Positions 8,345 through 16,925 of a stretch of DNA of 64,000 nucleotides are shown here, one piece after another. The notes under the pieces were generated by a model, which searched no databases, was not told where the DNA came from, and worked only from the letters and a program-made list of their open reading frames with translations. Position 1 is the stretch's first letter. The number at the start of each line of letters is the position of its first letter. A program made the position numbers and the translations under genes. This DNA is from Halomonas campaniensis (GTDB lineage Bacteria; Pseudomonadota; Gammaproteobacteria; Pseudomonadales; Halomonadaceae): assembly GCF_002211105.1 (NCBI RefSeq), contig NZ_JPUA01000049.1, positions 219,689-283,688 on the forward strand, given 5' to 3'.

Positions 8345-8372
8345 AAAAACCCTCGGTTCGCCGGGGGTTTTT
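8345..8372 (+). terminator. Intrinsic terminator of dnaJ
   Basis: AAAAACCCTCGG, loop TTCG, CCGGGGGTTTTT. A stable stem with a UUCG tetraloop ends in a T-run, 37 bp after the dnaJ stop. Confidence 0.85.
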
Positions 8373-8384
8373 GCTGTTTAAGGA

Positions 8385-9281
8385 ATGATAAGCGCAATGG
8401 ATCACCTTGAAGAAAGGCCCACCATGGGCATTTTGCTGCGGGTACTGTCTGGCTTGCTGTTTACCGGGATGTTGGTGTGTATTAAGGCAGTCAGTGATGA
8501 AGTGCCGGTGGGGCAGTCGGTGTTTTTTCGCTCGCTGTTTGCGCTGCTGCCTATTGTTGTTTTCCTTCTGCTGCGGCGTGAGTTCCCCCAGGGGTTGGCT
8601 ACGCGCCGCCCGCTGGGGCATGCGCTGCGTTCTGGGCTGGGGGCGGCGGCGATGTTTGCCTCTTTTGCGGCGGTGGCGCTTCTGCCCGTCGCTGAGGCAA
8701 CCCTGTTAGCCCAGCTTACGCCGGTCTTTATGGCGGTGGGTGGTGTGCTGCTGCTTGGGGAGCGCTTCTCGCTTAATCGCGCGGGTGGCGTGGTGCTGGC
8801 GCTTGCCGGGGTGGCCCTGCTGATTTTGCCTGGGCTCAATGCCGGTTCCAGTAATGGCCAAGTGGTCGGGTACGCGCTAGGGGCGTTGAGCGCGCTGCTA
8901 ACGGCAGGTGCTTTATTGACCGTCAGGCGTATTTCGCGCACTGAGACGGCTGCTTCAATCGCCTTCTACTTTATTTTGGTGGCCGCGCTAGCCGGGCTGG
9001 CGACGCTTCCGCTGGGCTGGGCCGCGCTTAGTCGGGTGGAGTTTGCGCTTTTAGTGCTATCGGGCCTGTTTGGCGGCGCTGCGCATATCGCGATGACATT
9101 AGCGCTACGCTACGCCGAGGCGTCGCGTTTGGCACCTTTCGAATATATTGCCCTGGTGTGGCCCGTGTTCGCCGATTGGGTGCTGTTTGGAATCCCTGTC
9201 TCCAGTGGCTTCCTGCTCGCGCTGCCGCTGATGCTATCTGGAGTAGCACTTGCGGCGATGGAGGGGCGACGGCTTAAATGA
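8385..9281 (+). CDS. DMT superfamily transporter, EamA domain
   Basis: This inner-membrane protein of 298 residues has two EamA repeats (about 15-150 and 160-290) and hydrophobic segments consistent with ten helices. LLRVLSGLLFTGMLVCIKAVSDEVPVGQSVFFRSLFALLP and the mirrored second half fit the drug/metabolite transporter pattern of SAM/riboflavin/amino-acid exporters. The substrate cannot be told. Starts at 8385, 8397 and 8424 are all possible: AGGA directly abuts 8385, while GAAAGG precedes 8424. The gene lies between dnaJ and dapB and is not part of the core chaperone cluster. Confidence 0.8.
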   Translation: MISAMDHLEERPTMGILLRVLSGLLFTGMLVCIKAVSDEVPVGQSVFFRSLFALLPIVVFLLLRREFPQGLATRRPLGHALRSGLGAAAMFASFAAVALLPVAEATLLAQLTPVFMAVGGVLLLGERFSLNRAGGVVLALAGVALLILPGLNAGSSNGQVVGYALGALSALLTAGALLTVRRISRTETAASIAFYFILVAALAGLATLPLGWAALSRVEFALLVLSGLFGGAAHIAMTLALRYAEASRLAPFEYIALVWPVFADWVLFGIPVSSGFLLALPLMLSGVALAAMEGRRLK

Positions 9282-9412
9282 CTATTTCGCCGATAAGCTG
9301 CAGCTGCGCGGAAACATGCCGTTCCAGTGTATTGTTAATCGCTGCTTGGTGCTGGTCACTGCGGGCATTACGCTGGTAGGTATTTTATGAATGCTTTTCT
9401 GGAGGAGTCATC

Positions 9413-9694
9413 ATGCCTTTATCTCGTGTTGAAATTGTCACGCCTTCCGCCGAGCGTTTGATCAATCGGCTCTGTAAACACTGGGCGCATAAGTTGGACG
9501 TCGAGCAAAGCGACCAGCAAGCCACCATTACGTTTGCCACCGGCACCTGCGTCATGGTGGCTGAGGCCGATAAGTTGGTGGTGGCCCTCGAAACCCTGGA
9601 AGAGGAGCATCTGGATGAACTGGAGGGGGTAGTCGAGCGCCACTTGGTGCGTATGGCCGGTGACGAAGAGCTGGCGATTGTATGGGAGAACTAG
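9413..9694 (+). CDS. DUF2218 family protein
   Basis: This small protein of 93 residues starts with a strong GGAGGAG ribosome-binding site. The pattern TPSAERLINRLCKHWAHKLDVE followed by a strand-rich middle (TITFATGTCVMVAEADKLVVALETLEEEHLDELEGVVERHLVRM) resembles the DUF2218 family, whose members have a conserved CKHxxHK motif (here CKHWAHK at 21-27) and no assigned function. The Cys/His cluster could bind metal, but that is only a possibility. It stands alone, with 130 bp before it and the dapB promoter after it. Confidence 0.65.
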   Translation: MPLSRVEIVTPSAERLINRLCKHWAHKLDVEQSDQQATITFATGTCVMVAEADKLVVALETLEEEHLDELEGVVERHLVRMAGDEELAIVWEN

Positions 9695-9707
9695 ACCACG
9701 ACGGGTC

Positions 9708-9716
9708 TGCTATAAT
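9708..9716 (+). promoter_or_regulatory. Extended -10 promoter of dapB
   Basis: TGCTATAAT (9708-9716) is a perfect TGnTATAAT extended -10 element, 58 bp before the dapB start. No good -35 lies 17 bp upstream, as is common for extended -10 promoters. Confidence 0.6.
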
Positions 9717-9774
9717 CGCGCTGATTTTGAAAACATAAGTCTTACGCACCGAAACCGAGAGCGCAGGAGTTCGC

Positions 9775-10581
9775 ATGACCCGAATTGCCATTGTAGGCGT
9801 GGCTGGCCGCATGGGCCGTACGTTGGTAAATGCTGTAGAGCAAGAGGCTGAGGCAACGCTAGCCGGTGGAATTGTGGAGCCAGGCAGCTCCTTGGCGGGC
9901 GCTGACATTGGCGAGCTTGCTGGCGTAGGGAAGCGCGGCGTTGTTGCGGTCGATTCGCTCGCGTCGATTGTCGATGACTTTGATGTGCTAATCGACTTCA
10001 CGGCTCCCCAGGTCACGCTGGGTAACCTGGCGTTCTGCGCAGAGCACGGCAAGCGTATCGTGATTGGCACTACCGGCATGAGCGATGATGAATTGGCTCA
10101 GCTCGATAGCTACCGTGACAAGGTCGCCATGGTGTTCGCGCCGAATATGAGCGTCGGGGTTAATTTGACCCTGAAACTGCTCGAAACCGCTGCCAAAGCA
10201 CTCGGCGATGAAGGCTACGATATTGAAGTGATCGAGTCTCACCACCGCCATAAGGTTGATGCGCCTTCCGGCACCGCGATCAAAATGGGCGAAGTCATTG
10301 CCGACAGCCTGGGGCGTAACCTTAAAGAGCACGGCGTGTTCGAGCGAGTCGGGCAGTGCGGTCCACGCACCGACAAAGAGATTGGCTTTGCCACCGTGCG
10401 TGCGGGCGATATCGTGGGTGAGCACACGGTAATGTTTGCCACCGAAGGCGAGCGCATCGAAATCACTCACAAGGCCTCCAGCCGAATGACCTTTGCCAAA
10501 GGCGCTGTGCGTGCGGCGCGCTGGGTCGCTGGCAAAGAGAGCGGTCGTTACGATATGCAGGATGTGTTGGAGCTGAGCTAG
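9775..10581 (+). CDS. dapB: 4-hydroxy-tetrahydrodipicolinate reductase DapB
   Basis: DapB reduces the DapA product with NAD(P)H in lysine and diaminopimelate synthesis. The 268-residue product has the nucleotide-binding loop GVAGRMGR (8-15), IDFTAP near 73-78, and the catalytic and substrate motif ESHHRHKVDAPSGTA near 157-171, with the active-site His-His and Lys. The C-terminal dimerisation helix is intact. In related genomes dapB directly precedes carA; here a methyltransferase gene on the other strand lies between. Its own extended -10 promoter is visible. Confidence 0.97.
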   Translation: MTRIAIVGVAGRMGRTLVNAVEQEAEATLAGGIVEPGSSLAGADIGELAGVGKRGVVAVDSLASIVDDFDVLIDFTAPQVTLGNLAFCAEHGKRIVIGTTGMSDDELAQLDSYRDKVAMVFAPNMSVGVNLTLKLLETAAKALGDEGYDIEVIESHHRHKVDAPSGTAIKMGEVIADSLGRNLKEHGVFERVGQCGPRTDKEIGFATVRAGDIVGEHTVMFATEGERIEITHKASSRMTFAKGAVRAARWVAGKESGRYDMQDVLELS

Positions 10582-10584
10582 GAT

Positions 10585-10636
10585 CGATAAAGGCGCATTT
10601 ATCGTTTGCGGGCGAGAAGGGGTGAGAGCCCCTTCT
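10585..10636. terminator. Two small hairpins between convergent dapB and methyltransferase genes
   Basis: CGATAAA (10585-10591) pairs with TTTATCG (10598-10604), followed by TTTG. AGAAGGGG (10615-10622) pairs with CCCCTTCT (10629-10636). The first can end dapB transcripts. The second has no T-run on either side, so its role is less clear. Confidence 0.45.
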
Positions 10637-10656
10637 GGGCATCTAAACAGCGAGCC

Positions 10657-12069
10657 TTAAAACAGGCTGAGGCTCGGCTGCGGCACTTTTTGCTGTCGCT
10701 CGAAGGCTTGGCTCCACTCGTAGTGAGAGGTCTCCCGGTAGCGTGAGAATTTAAAATCTTCCGGCGGTGCCGTTGCTTTATTGTCGAGCAGGTCTTTGAT
10801 CAGCTTGCCGACCGCGTAACCTAAGCTGGCAGGTACGGCGTTGCCCACCTGTTTATATTGCTGCACTAACGGCCCCGCCAACTGCCAGCCATCGGGAAAT
10901 TCCTGGATTCGTTTGTACTCTTCTATGGATAAGGGCCGGTCTTCTTCTGGATGAGCCAAGTCTGTGGCGGGCATGGCGGGGTGGGTAACCAGGGTGGGAG
11001 AGGGTTTGTCCCAGCTTAGGCGCCTCAAAAAGCCCGTTTTGCCGCCGCCGGAAAAATAGGATTTACCCAATGCTTCTTGCTGCAGGGCGGTGGGTAGCGC
11101 GCGCCAGTTCTGTCCCGCCTTTAGCTGCCGATAATACTTCAAGCGTTTTTCTGGAAAATTAAGGTGGGTGTGACTCTCCAGGCCCGCGACTGCGTCTTTA
11201 AAGGTTTTCCATCTGGGGAGCCCATGGCTACCGTGCTCCGAGTGGGTAGGCTGCAAAAAGGGTGCTGCGCTGCCATCACGTGAGCAGATGATAATGACTC
11301 TTTCCCGGGTTTGCGGGGTGCCAAAATTCGCCGAGTTATATAGATTGAAGGAGCATGAGTAGCCGGCTTTCTGCAGTAGGCACAGCACGAAATTAAGCGC
11401 TCCGCCTTTCATCTCGTCCAGTGATAGATCGGGGAAGCCAGGGCCGCGTTGGCTATGTGGCCTGTGATCCATCGGGCAGGAGAGCAGTCCGCGTACGTTC
11501 TCAATGACCAGAAAGCGTGGCTGTATCTCAATCGCCAGATCGATAAACTTTAGAAAGGCGTTGCCGCGATCATCATTGAATGCCTTTCGTTTGCCCGCGG
11601 TGCTAAACGCTTGGCAGGGCGGGCCGCCGACCATCAAGTCGACACTCTCTGCCTCTAGCTGCGCCGCTACTAAAATTTGTGCCGCTGAGTAGTCATTGAT
11701 ATCGCCGAGCAAGGCTGTATTGGGGCGATTGAGCAGAATCGTTTGACGGCAGTACTTGTCGAATTCGCAGGCCAGGCGAATATCAAACCCCGCAGCTTCA
11801 ATGCCCAGATCCAGCCCCATGGCGCCGGAAAAAAAGCTCAAGGCGACTGGCTTATCCGTGTTGGCGGATGTGTCAAAGTAGGCGGGGTGATCCTGTGCGA
11901 TGCGCTGCTCGGCTTCCTGCTGATACCGTTGGACGCTTTCAGCATCGACTACCCAGGTGCTACCAATTCTTTCTGCTCTTAGCGTCTGTTTCCGGCACAG
12001 GGATCTTGCATGCTGAGGGCTTACCCCAAGCGTTAACGCGGCGTCTTCAATGCTGATGTGGGTACTCAA
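10657..12069 (-). CDS. Orphan DNA (cytosine-5-)-methyltransferase with N-terminal helix-turn-helix
   Basis: This 470-residue C5 methyltransferase transfers methyl from SAM to cytosine in a specific DNA site. Motif I FSGAMGLDLG is at 80-89, motif IV GGPPCQAFS with catalytic Cys152, motif VI ENVRG at 190-194, motif VIII QTRERV at 253-258 and motif X QVGNAVP at 407-413. The target recognition region is roughly 262-348 and does not reveal the site. Residues 5-50 look like an excisionase/MerR-type helix-turn-helix (DAALTLGVSPQHARSL, then a wing), which is unusual for the catalytic chain. The start is TTG with AAGGA seven bases before it. No restriction endonuclease or Vsr gene is adjacent, so it looks solitary. 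It interrupts the usual dapB-carA adjacency, which suggests acquisition. Confidence 0.9.
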   Translation of the reverse strand: MSTHISIEDAALTLGVSPQHARSLCRKQTLRAERIGSTWVVDAESVQRYQQEAEQRIAQDHPAYFDTSANTDKPVALSFFSGAMGLDLGIEAAGFDIRLACEFDKYCRQTILLNRPNTALLGDINDYSAAQILVAAQLEAESVDLMVGGPPCQAFSTAGKRKAFNDDRGNAFLKFIDLAIEIQPRFLVIENVRGLLSCPMDHRPHSQRGPGFPDLSLDEMKGGALNFVLCLLQKAGYSCSFNLYNSANFGTPQTRERVIIICSRDGSAAPFLQPTHSEHGSHGLPRWKTFKDAVAGLESHTHLNFPEKRLKYYRQLKAGQNWRALPTALQQEALGKSYFSGGGKTGFLRRLSWDKPSPTLVTHPAMPATDLAHPEEDRPLSIEEYKRIQEFPDGWQLAGPLVQQYKQVGNAVPASLGYAVGKLIKDLLDNKATAPPEDFKFSRYRETSHYEWSQAFERQQKVPQPSLSLF

Positions 12070-12087
12070 TCTTGTTTCCTTTGCGAA

Positions 12088-12100
12088 ACCTGAGGCAGGT
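12088..12100 (-). promoter_or_regulatory. Inverted repeat upstream of the methyltransferase gene
   Basis: ACCTG-AGG-CAGGT is a perfect 5-bp dyad with a 3-bp spacer, directly upstream of the methyltransferase ribosome-binding site. It could be an operator for the protein's own helix-turn-helix, or chance. Confidence 0.3.
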
Positions 12101-12257
12101 ACCTATGGTCGACGCCTAGCGGGTTAGTGTCAATGTGCGCTTAAGGGGGTAGTTTTGGGTCAAGAATTCCTGTAACATTTCAAAAATTTTGGCCGGGTGG
12201 CCTGGAAATCCTAGACGGCGCGCTTGTTGCGTTGGCCAGCCCAAAGCCTGCCCCGAG

Positions 12258-12355
12258 CCCGCTAGCAGTTTTGATGGTTAGCGAGCGGCTCTGAAGGCAT
12301 CGAACAACAAGCGGGATGAAACCGATTCTTTTTATCGGCTTCGTCCCGCTTTTTT
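12258..12355 (+). promoter_or_regulatory. carAB leader with attenuator-type terminator
   Basis: A strong intrinsic terminator lies at 12309-12355: a stem of about 17 bp with one mismatch, AAGCGGGA pairing with TCCCGCTT at its base, a U-rich loop and a T6 run. No plus-strand gene precedes it (dapB ended 1.7 kb earlier and the gene between is on the minus strand), so it most likely acts on the carA leader itself. CCCGCT (12258-12263) can pair with AGCGGG (12310-12315), the 5' arm of the terminator, and also sits in a smaller hairpin (12260-12266 with 12277-12283), which is the layout of a terminator/antiterminator switch. A 26-codon frame rich in Phe and Pro (12316-12396, MKPILFIGFVPLFYD...) runs through the terminator, as in UTP-sensitive pyrBI attenuation, but it has a poor ribosome-binding site. 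The rest of the 12070-12308 gap shows no gene. Confidence 0.6.
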
Positions 12356-12426
12356 ACGACCCCAGTTTTACTAGTGATAGTTGTTATTGGCGATAGTTTT
12401 ACGTCGTGGATAATCAAGAAATTGCT

Positions 12427-12464
12427 GAGCCTGCGCCCCACAGGCTCCCACCAGCATGGGAGGA
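12427..12464 (+). promoter_or_regulatory. carA ribosome-binding site with two competing hairpins
   Basis: The Shine-Dalgarno GGGAGGA (12458-12464) can be masked by CTCCCA (12445-12450) pairing with TGGGAG (12457-12462). An alternative 7-bp stem, GAGCCTG (12427-12433) with CAGGCTC (12441-12447), shares the bases CTC at 12445-12447, so the two stems exclude each other. Forming the upstream stem would free the ribosome-binding site. Confidence 0.45.
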
Positions 12465-12471
12465 TCTTGTT

Positions 12472-13632
12472 TTGAATAACCCCGCATTGAGCAAACCCGC
12501 AATATTGGCCCTGGAAGATGGCAGTGTGTTCCACGGTATCGCCATTGGCGCGGACGGATTAACAAGCGGTGAGGTGGTGTTCAATACGGCCATGACCGGC
12601 TATCAAGAAATCCTCACCGACCCCTCCTATACCCGCCAAATCGTTACCCTCACCTATCCCCATATCGGCAATACCGGCATTAACGCTGAAGACGTTGAGT
12701 CAGCGTCTATTGCCGCCGCTGGCTTGGTGATTCGCGACTTGCCATTGATGGCCAGCAGCTTCCGCTCTGAGCAGTCGCTTTCAGACTACCTGAAAAGCCA
12801 GAACGTGCTGGGCATTGCCGATATTGATACCCGCCGCCTAACGCGCATTTTGCGCGATAAGGGCGCTCAGAACGGGGCGATTCTGGCAGGTGCCGACGCT
12901 GAGGGCGATGATGCGGTGGCGCGAGCGCTGGAAGCCGCCAAGGCTTTCCCTGGTCTGAAAGGAATGGATCTGGCCAAAGAGGTGTCGTGTAAAGAGGCTT
13001 ACGAGTGGTCGGAAGGTGAGTGGACGTTGGGTGAAGGCTACGCCGATGCGACTAAAAGCGAGCGCCCCTACCATGTGGTGGCGTACGACTACGGGGTGAA
13101 ATTCAACATCCTGCGCATGCTGGCCGCACGCGGCTGCCGTTTAACTGTGGTGCCCGCGCAAACGCCCGCCGCTGAGGTGCTGGCGATGAACCCGGATGGT
13201 ATCTTTTTAGCCAACGGCCCGGGTGACCCGGAACCTTGTGATTACGCGATTAAAGCCATCCAGGAAGTACTGGAAACCGATATTCCGGTGTTTGGTATCT
13301 GCCTGGGCCACCAGCTGCTGGCGCTGGCATCCGGTGCGAGAACCGTCAAGATGAGCCACGGCCACCACGGTGCCAATCACCCGGTGCAGGATTTGGATAG
13401 TGGCACTGTGATGATCACCAGCCAGAATCACGGCTTTGCGGCGGATGAAGCGACCCTGCCTGCTAACGTGCGCGCAACGCACCGTTCGTTGTTCGACGGC
13501 ACCTTGCAGGGAATCGAGCTTACTGACCGCCCGGCGTTCAGCTTTCAAGGCCACCCGGAAGCGAGCCCTGGGCCGCGTGATGTGGCGCCGCTGTTTGATC
13601 GCTTCGTCGCGATGATGCAGGCCCGAAGCTAA
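12472..13632 (+). CDS. carA: Carbamoyl-phosphate synthase small subunit (glutaminase) CarA
   Basis: CarA hydrolyses glutamine and channels ammonia to CarB to make carbamoyl phosphate for arginine and pyrimidines. Starting at TTG 12472 gives 386 residues, close to E. coli (382), with GGGAGGA 7 nt upstream. The frame is open further to a GTG at 12406 but that would add 22 residues not found in the family. The N-terminal CarA domain begins SKPAILALEDGSVFHG; the class I amidotransferase domain has the nucleophile Cys near residue 277 (GICLGHQ) and the His/Glu of FQGHPEASPGP. It is followed after 62 bp by carB. Confidence 0.95.
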   Translation: MNNPALSKPAILALEDGSVFHGIAIGADGLTSGEVVFNTAMTGYQEILTDPSYTRQIVTLTYPHIGNTGINAEDVESASIAAAGLVIRDLPLMASSFRSEQSLSDYLKSQNVLGIADIDTRRLTRILRDKGAQNGAILAGADAEGDDAVARALEAAKAFPGLKGMDLAKEVSCKEAYEWSEGEWTLGEGYADATKSERPYHVVAYDYGVKFNILRMLAARGCRLTVVPAQTPAAEVLAMNPDGIFLANGPGDPEPCDYAIKAIQEVLETDIPVFGICLGHQLLALASGARTVKMSHGHHGANHPVQDLDSGTVMITSQNHGFAADEATLPANVRATHRSLFDGTLQGIELTDRPAFSFQGHPEASPGPRDVAPLFDRFVAMMQARS

Positions 13633-13694
13633 CGCATCGCGCTGCCAGATCGCCCTTTTGTCGCTCATCGTCACCATTTTTTGCGGGAACCGTT

Positions 13695-16600
13695 ATGCCT
13701 AAGCGTACCGACATTAACAGTATTTTGATCATTGGCGCTGGCCCGATTGTGATCGGCCAGGCCTGCGAATTCGACTACTCCGGCGCCCAGGCGTGTAAAG
13801 CGCTGCGCGAGGAGGGGTACCGGGTTATTTTGGTTAACTCCAACCCCGCCACTATCATGACCGATCCGGCCATGGCCGATGCCACCTACATCGAGCCGAT
13901 TACTTGGCAGGCGGTGGAAAAGATCATCGAAGCTGAGCGCCCGGATGCGATTCTGCCCACTATGGGTGGCCAGACAGCGCTCAACTGCGCCCTTGAGCTA
14001 GAGAAGCACGGCGTGCTGGAGAAGTTCGGCGTCGAGATGATCGGTGCCAACGCCGATGCGATTAACATGGCCGAAGATCGCGATCTGTTCGATCAGGCCA
14101 TGAAGCGTATTGGCTTGGAGTGCCCGAAAGCAAAAGTCGCCCACACCATGGATGAAGCCTGGGAGATTCAGGCGGAGCTGGGTTTCCCGACCATTATTCG
14201 TCCTTCCTATACCATGGGCGGCTCCGGCGGTGGCGTGGCGTATAACAAGGAAGAGTTCGAAGAGATCTGTACCCGCGGCTTCGAGCTTTCCAACAACCAC
14301 GAGCTGCTCATCGATGAGTCGCTGCTGGGTTGGAAAGAGTACGAGATGGAAGTTGTGCGTGACAAAAACGACAACTGCATCATCGTCTGCGCGATTGAGA
14401 ACTTCGACCCCATGGGTGTGCACACCGGTGACTCCATCACCGTGGCACCGGCGCAAACGCTGACGGATAAAGAGTATCAGATCATGCGTGACGCCAGCCT
14501 CGCGGTGCTGCGCGAGATTGGTGTAGAGACCGGTGGCTCTAACGTCCAATTTGGTATGGATCCCAAAACCGGCCGTTTGGTGGTTATCGAGATGAACCCG
14601 CGGGTGTCACGCTCTTCAGCGCTGGCCTCTAAAGCGACCGGTTTCCCGATTGCTAAAATCGCTGCGAAATTGGCGATCGGCTATACCCTGGACGAGCTGC
14701 AGAACGATATTACCGGTGGTCAGACGCCGGCATCGTTCGAGCCCTCTATCGACTACGTGGTTACCAAGATTCCGCGCTTCACCTTCGAGAAATTCCCCCA
14801 GGCTAACGATCGCCTGACCACCCAGATGAAGTCAGTGGGGGAGGTGATGGCGATTGGCCGCACCTTCCAGGAGTCGCTGCAGAAAGCGCTGCGTGGCCTG
14901 GAAACCGGCAACGATGGTCTTGATCCGATCATTACCGATTTCACGCCGGACAACATGGCGATTATCCAGGGCGAGCTGCAGGCCGCTGGTGCCGAGCGTA
15001 TTTTCTACGTGGCGGACGCCATGCGTTCCGGCATGAGCGTCGACGACGTCTTTGCCCTGACCAATATCGACCCCTGGTTTCTGGTGCAGTTGGAAGATCT
15101 GGTGCTGACTGAAAACGCCGTCGCCAAACGCACGCTGGCCGATTTCTCAGCCCGTGAACTCTATCAGCTCAAGCGCAAGGGCTTCGGCGATGCGCGCCTG
15201 GCCAAATTGCTGAATGTCAGCGAAAAAGAGTTCCGTCAAACCCGCCAGGCCGCCGGTATTCGTCCGGTTTATAAGCGTGTCGATACCTGTGCCGCGGAGT
15301 TTGCCTCGGACACCGCCTATATGTACTCCACCTACGAAGAGGAGTGCGAGGCGGATGTTTCTGACCGTCAGAAGATCATGGTGCTGGGTGGTGGCCCCAA
15401 CCGGATCGGCCAGGGTATCGAGTTTGACTACTGCTGCGTTCACGCCGCCTTCGCCATGCGCGACGACGGCTATGAGACCATCATGGTCAACTGCAACCCG
15501 GAAACCGTCTCTACCGATTACGACACCTCTGATCGTCTCTACTTTGAGCCGGTAACGCTGGAAGACGTGCTGGAAATCGCCGACAAAGAGAAGCCGGTGG
15601 GCGTGATCGTTCAGTTCGGTGGTCAAACGCCGCTGAAACTGGCCCGTGAGCTAGAGGCTGCCGGTGTGCCGATCATTGGTACCACGCCGGATGCCATCGA
15701 CCGCGCCGAAGACCGTGAACGATTCCAGGTGATGATCGACAAGCTGGGTCTGAAGCAGCCGCCCAATGCCACGGCGCGCAGCTTTGCGGAAGCCTTCGAT
15801 AAAGCCGAAGCGATTGGCTACCCGCTAGTAGTGCGCCCCAGCTACGTGCTGGGTGGCCGGGCCATGGAGATCGTCTACGACGCCTCCGAGCTTGAAAATT
15901 ACATGACCCACGCGGTGAAAGTCTCCAACGACTCGCCGGTGCTACTGGATCACTTCCTGAGTGCCGCGATCGAGATCGATATCGATGCGGTGTCGGACGG
16001 TCAGCAGGTGGTGATCGGCGGCATCATGCAGCACGTAGAGCAAGCGGGCGTTCACTCCGGTGACTCCGCCTGCGCACTGCCGCCTTACTCCCTGCCTGCC
16101 GATGTGCAGGACGAGATGCGCCATCAGGTGAAACAGATGGCGGTTGAACTGGGCGTGAAAGGCTTAATGAACGTGCAGTTGGCCTGGCAGGATGGCGAGA
16201 TCTACGTGATCGAAGTCAATCCCCGTGCCTCGCGTACGGTGCCCTTTGTGTCCAAGTGCATAGGCACCTCGCTGGCGCAGATTGCGGCCCGCTGCATGGC
16301 CGGTAAGACCCTGGCTGAGCAGGGCTTTGAGAAGGAGATCGTGCCGCACTTCTATAGTGTTAAAGAGGCGGTCTTCCCGTTCAATAAATTCCCCGGTGTC
16401 GATCCGATTCTGTCGCCGGAAATGAAGTCTACCGGCGAAGTAATGGGCTCCGGTGACACCTTCGCAGAGGCCTTTTTCAAAGCCCAACTGGGCGCTGGTG
16501 AGGCGATTCCTGCGCTAACTGGCGAGCGTAAAGCGTTTCTCTCTGTGCGCGAACCGGACAAGGCGGGGATTATCGAAGTGGGTCGATCTCTGTTAGCATT

Positions 16601-16925
16601 AGGCTTTACGCTATGTGCAACACGGGGAACAGCGGCTGCTTTGGAAGCTGCCGGGCTTGCCGTGGAACACGTCAATAAAGTCTACGAAGGTCGTCCCCAT
16701 ATCGTCGATCTGCTTAAGAACGACGAAATCGCCTACATTGTGAACACTACTGAAGGTCGTCAGGCTATTAACGACTCTTCGGTCATTCGCCGTACTGCTC
16801 TCTCGCGCAAGGTGCCCTATGCGACCACCTTGGCGGGCGCTAATGCTGTTTGCATGGCGCTTGAGTACGGTAGGGAGATTACGGTGCGGCGCCTTCAGGA
16901 TCTGCATGCAGGAGCAAGTCAATGA
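13695..16925 (+). CDS. carB: Carbamoyl-phosphate synthase large subunit CarB
   Basis: CarB makes carbamoyl phosphate from bicarbonate, ammonia and two ATP. At 1076 residues it is full length. It has two homologous ATP-grasp halves (about 1-400 and 550-930), each with a biotin-carboxylase-like nucleotide fold (GAGPIVIGQACEFDYSG and GGGPNRIGQGIEFDYCC at the start of the halves). An oligomerisation region lies between them and the C-terminal MGS-like allosteric domain (about 935-1076; FLSVREPDKAGIIEVGRSLLALGF) binds ornithine or UMP in relatives. The stop overlaps the greA start by 4 nt (ATGA). Confidence 0.98.
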   Translation: MPKRTDINSILIIGAGPIVIGQACEFDYSGAQACKALREEGYRVILVNSNPATIMTDPAMADATYIEPITWQAVEKIIEAERPDAILPTMGGQTALNCALELEKHGVLEKFGVEMIGANADAINMAEDRDLFDQAMKRIGLECPKAKVAHTMDEAWEIQAELGFPTIIRPSYTMGGSGGGVAYNKEEFEEICTRGFELSNNHELLIDESLLGWKEYEMEVVRDKNDNCIIVCAIENFDPMGVHTGDSITVAPAQTLTDKEYQIMRDASLAVLREIGVETGGSNVQFGMDPKTGRLVVIEMNPRVSRSSALASKATGFPIAKIAAKLAIGYTLDELQNDITGGQTPASFEPSIDYVVTKIPRFTFEKFPQANDRLTTQMKSVGEVMAIGRTFQESLQKALRGLETGNDGLDPIITDFTPDNMAIIQGELQAAGAERIFYVADAMRSGMSVDDVFALTNIDPWFLVQLEDLVLTENAVAKRTLADFSARELYQLKRKGFGDARLAKLLNVSEKEFRQTRQAAGIRPVYKRVDTCAAEFASDTAYMYSTYEEECEADVSDRQKIMVLGGGPNRIGQGIEFDYCCVHAAFAMRDDGYETIMVNCNPETVSTDYDTSDRLYFEPVTLEDVLEIADKEKPVGVIVQFGGQTPLKLARELEAAGVPIIGTTPDAIDRAEDRERFQVMIDKLGLKQPPNATARSFAEAFDKAEAIGYPLVVRPSYVLGGRAMEIVYDASELENYMTHAVKVSNDSPVLLDHFLSAAIEIDIDAVSDGQQVVIGGIMQHVEQAGVHSGDSACALPPYSLPADVQDEMRHQVKQMAVELGVKGLMNVQLAWQDGEIYVIEVNPRASRTVPFVSKCIGTSLAQIAARCMAGKTLAEQGFEKEIVPHFYSVKEAVFPFNKFPGVDPILSPEMKSTGEVMGSGDTFAEAFFKAQLGAGEAIPALTGERKAFLSVREPDKAGIIEVGRSLLALGFTLCATRGTAAALEAAGLAVEHVNKVYEGRPHIVDLLKNDEIAYIVNTTEGRQAINDSSVIRRTALSRKVPYATTLAGANAVCMALEYGREITVRRLQDLHAGASQ

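Noticed and set aside
12274..12294. Six-codon leader peptide (MVSERL) in the carA leader
   Set aside because: No ribosome-binding site, and short ATG frames like this are expected by chance. It is mentioned only as part of the leader sequence.
12406..12471. GTG start of carA 22 codons upstream
   Set aside because: The extra residues are not family-like. The GGGAGGA sits properly before TTG 12472, and the upstream part is better explained as leader RNA structure.
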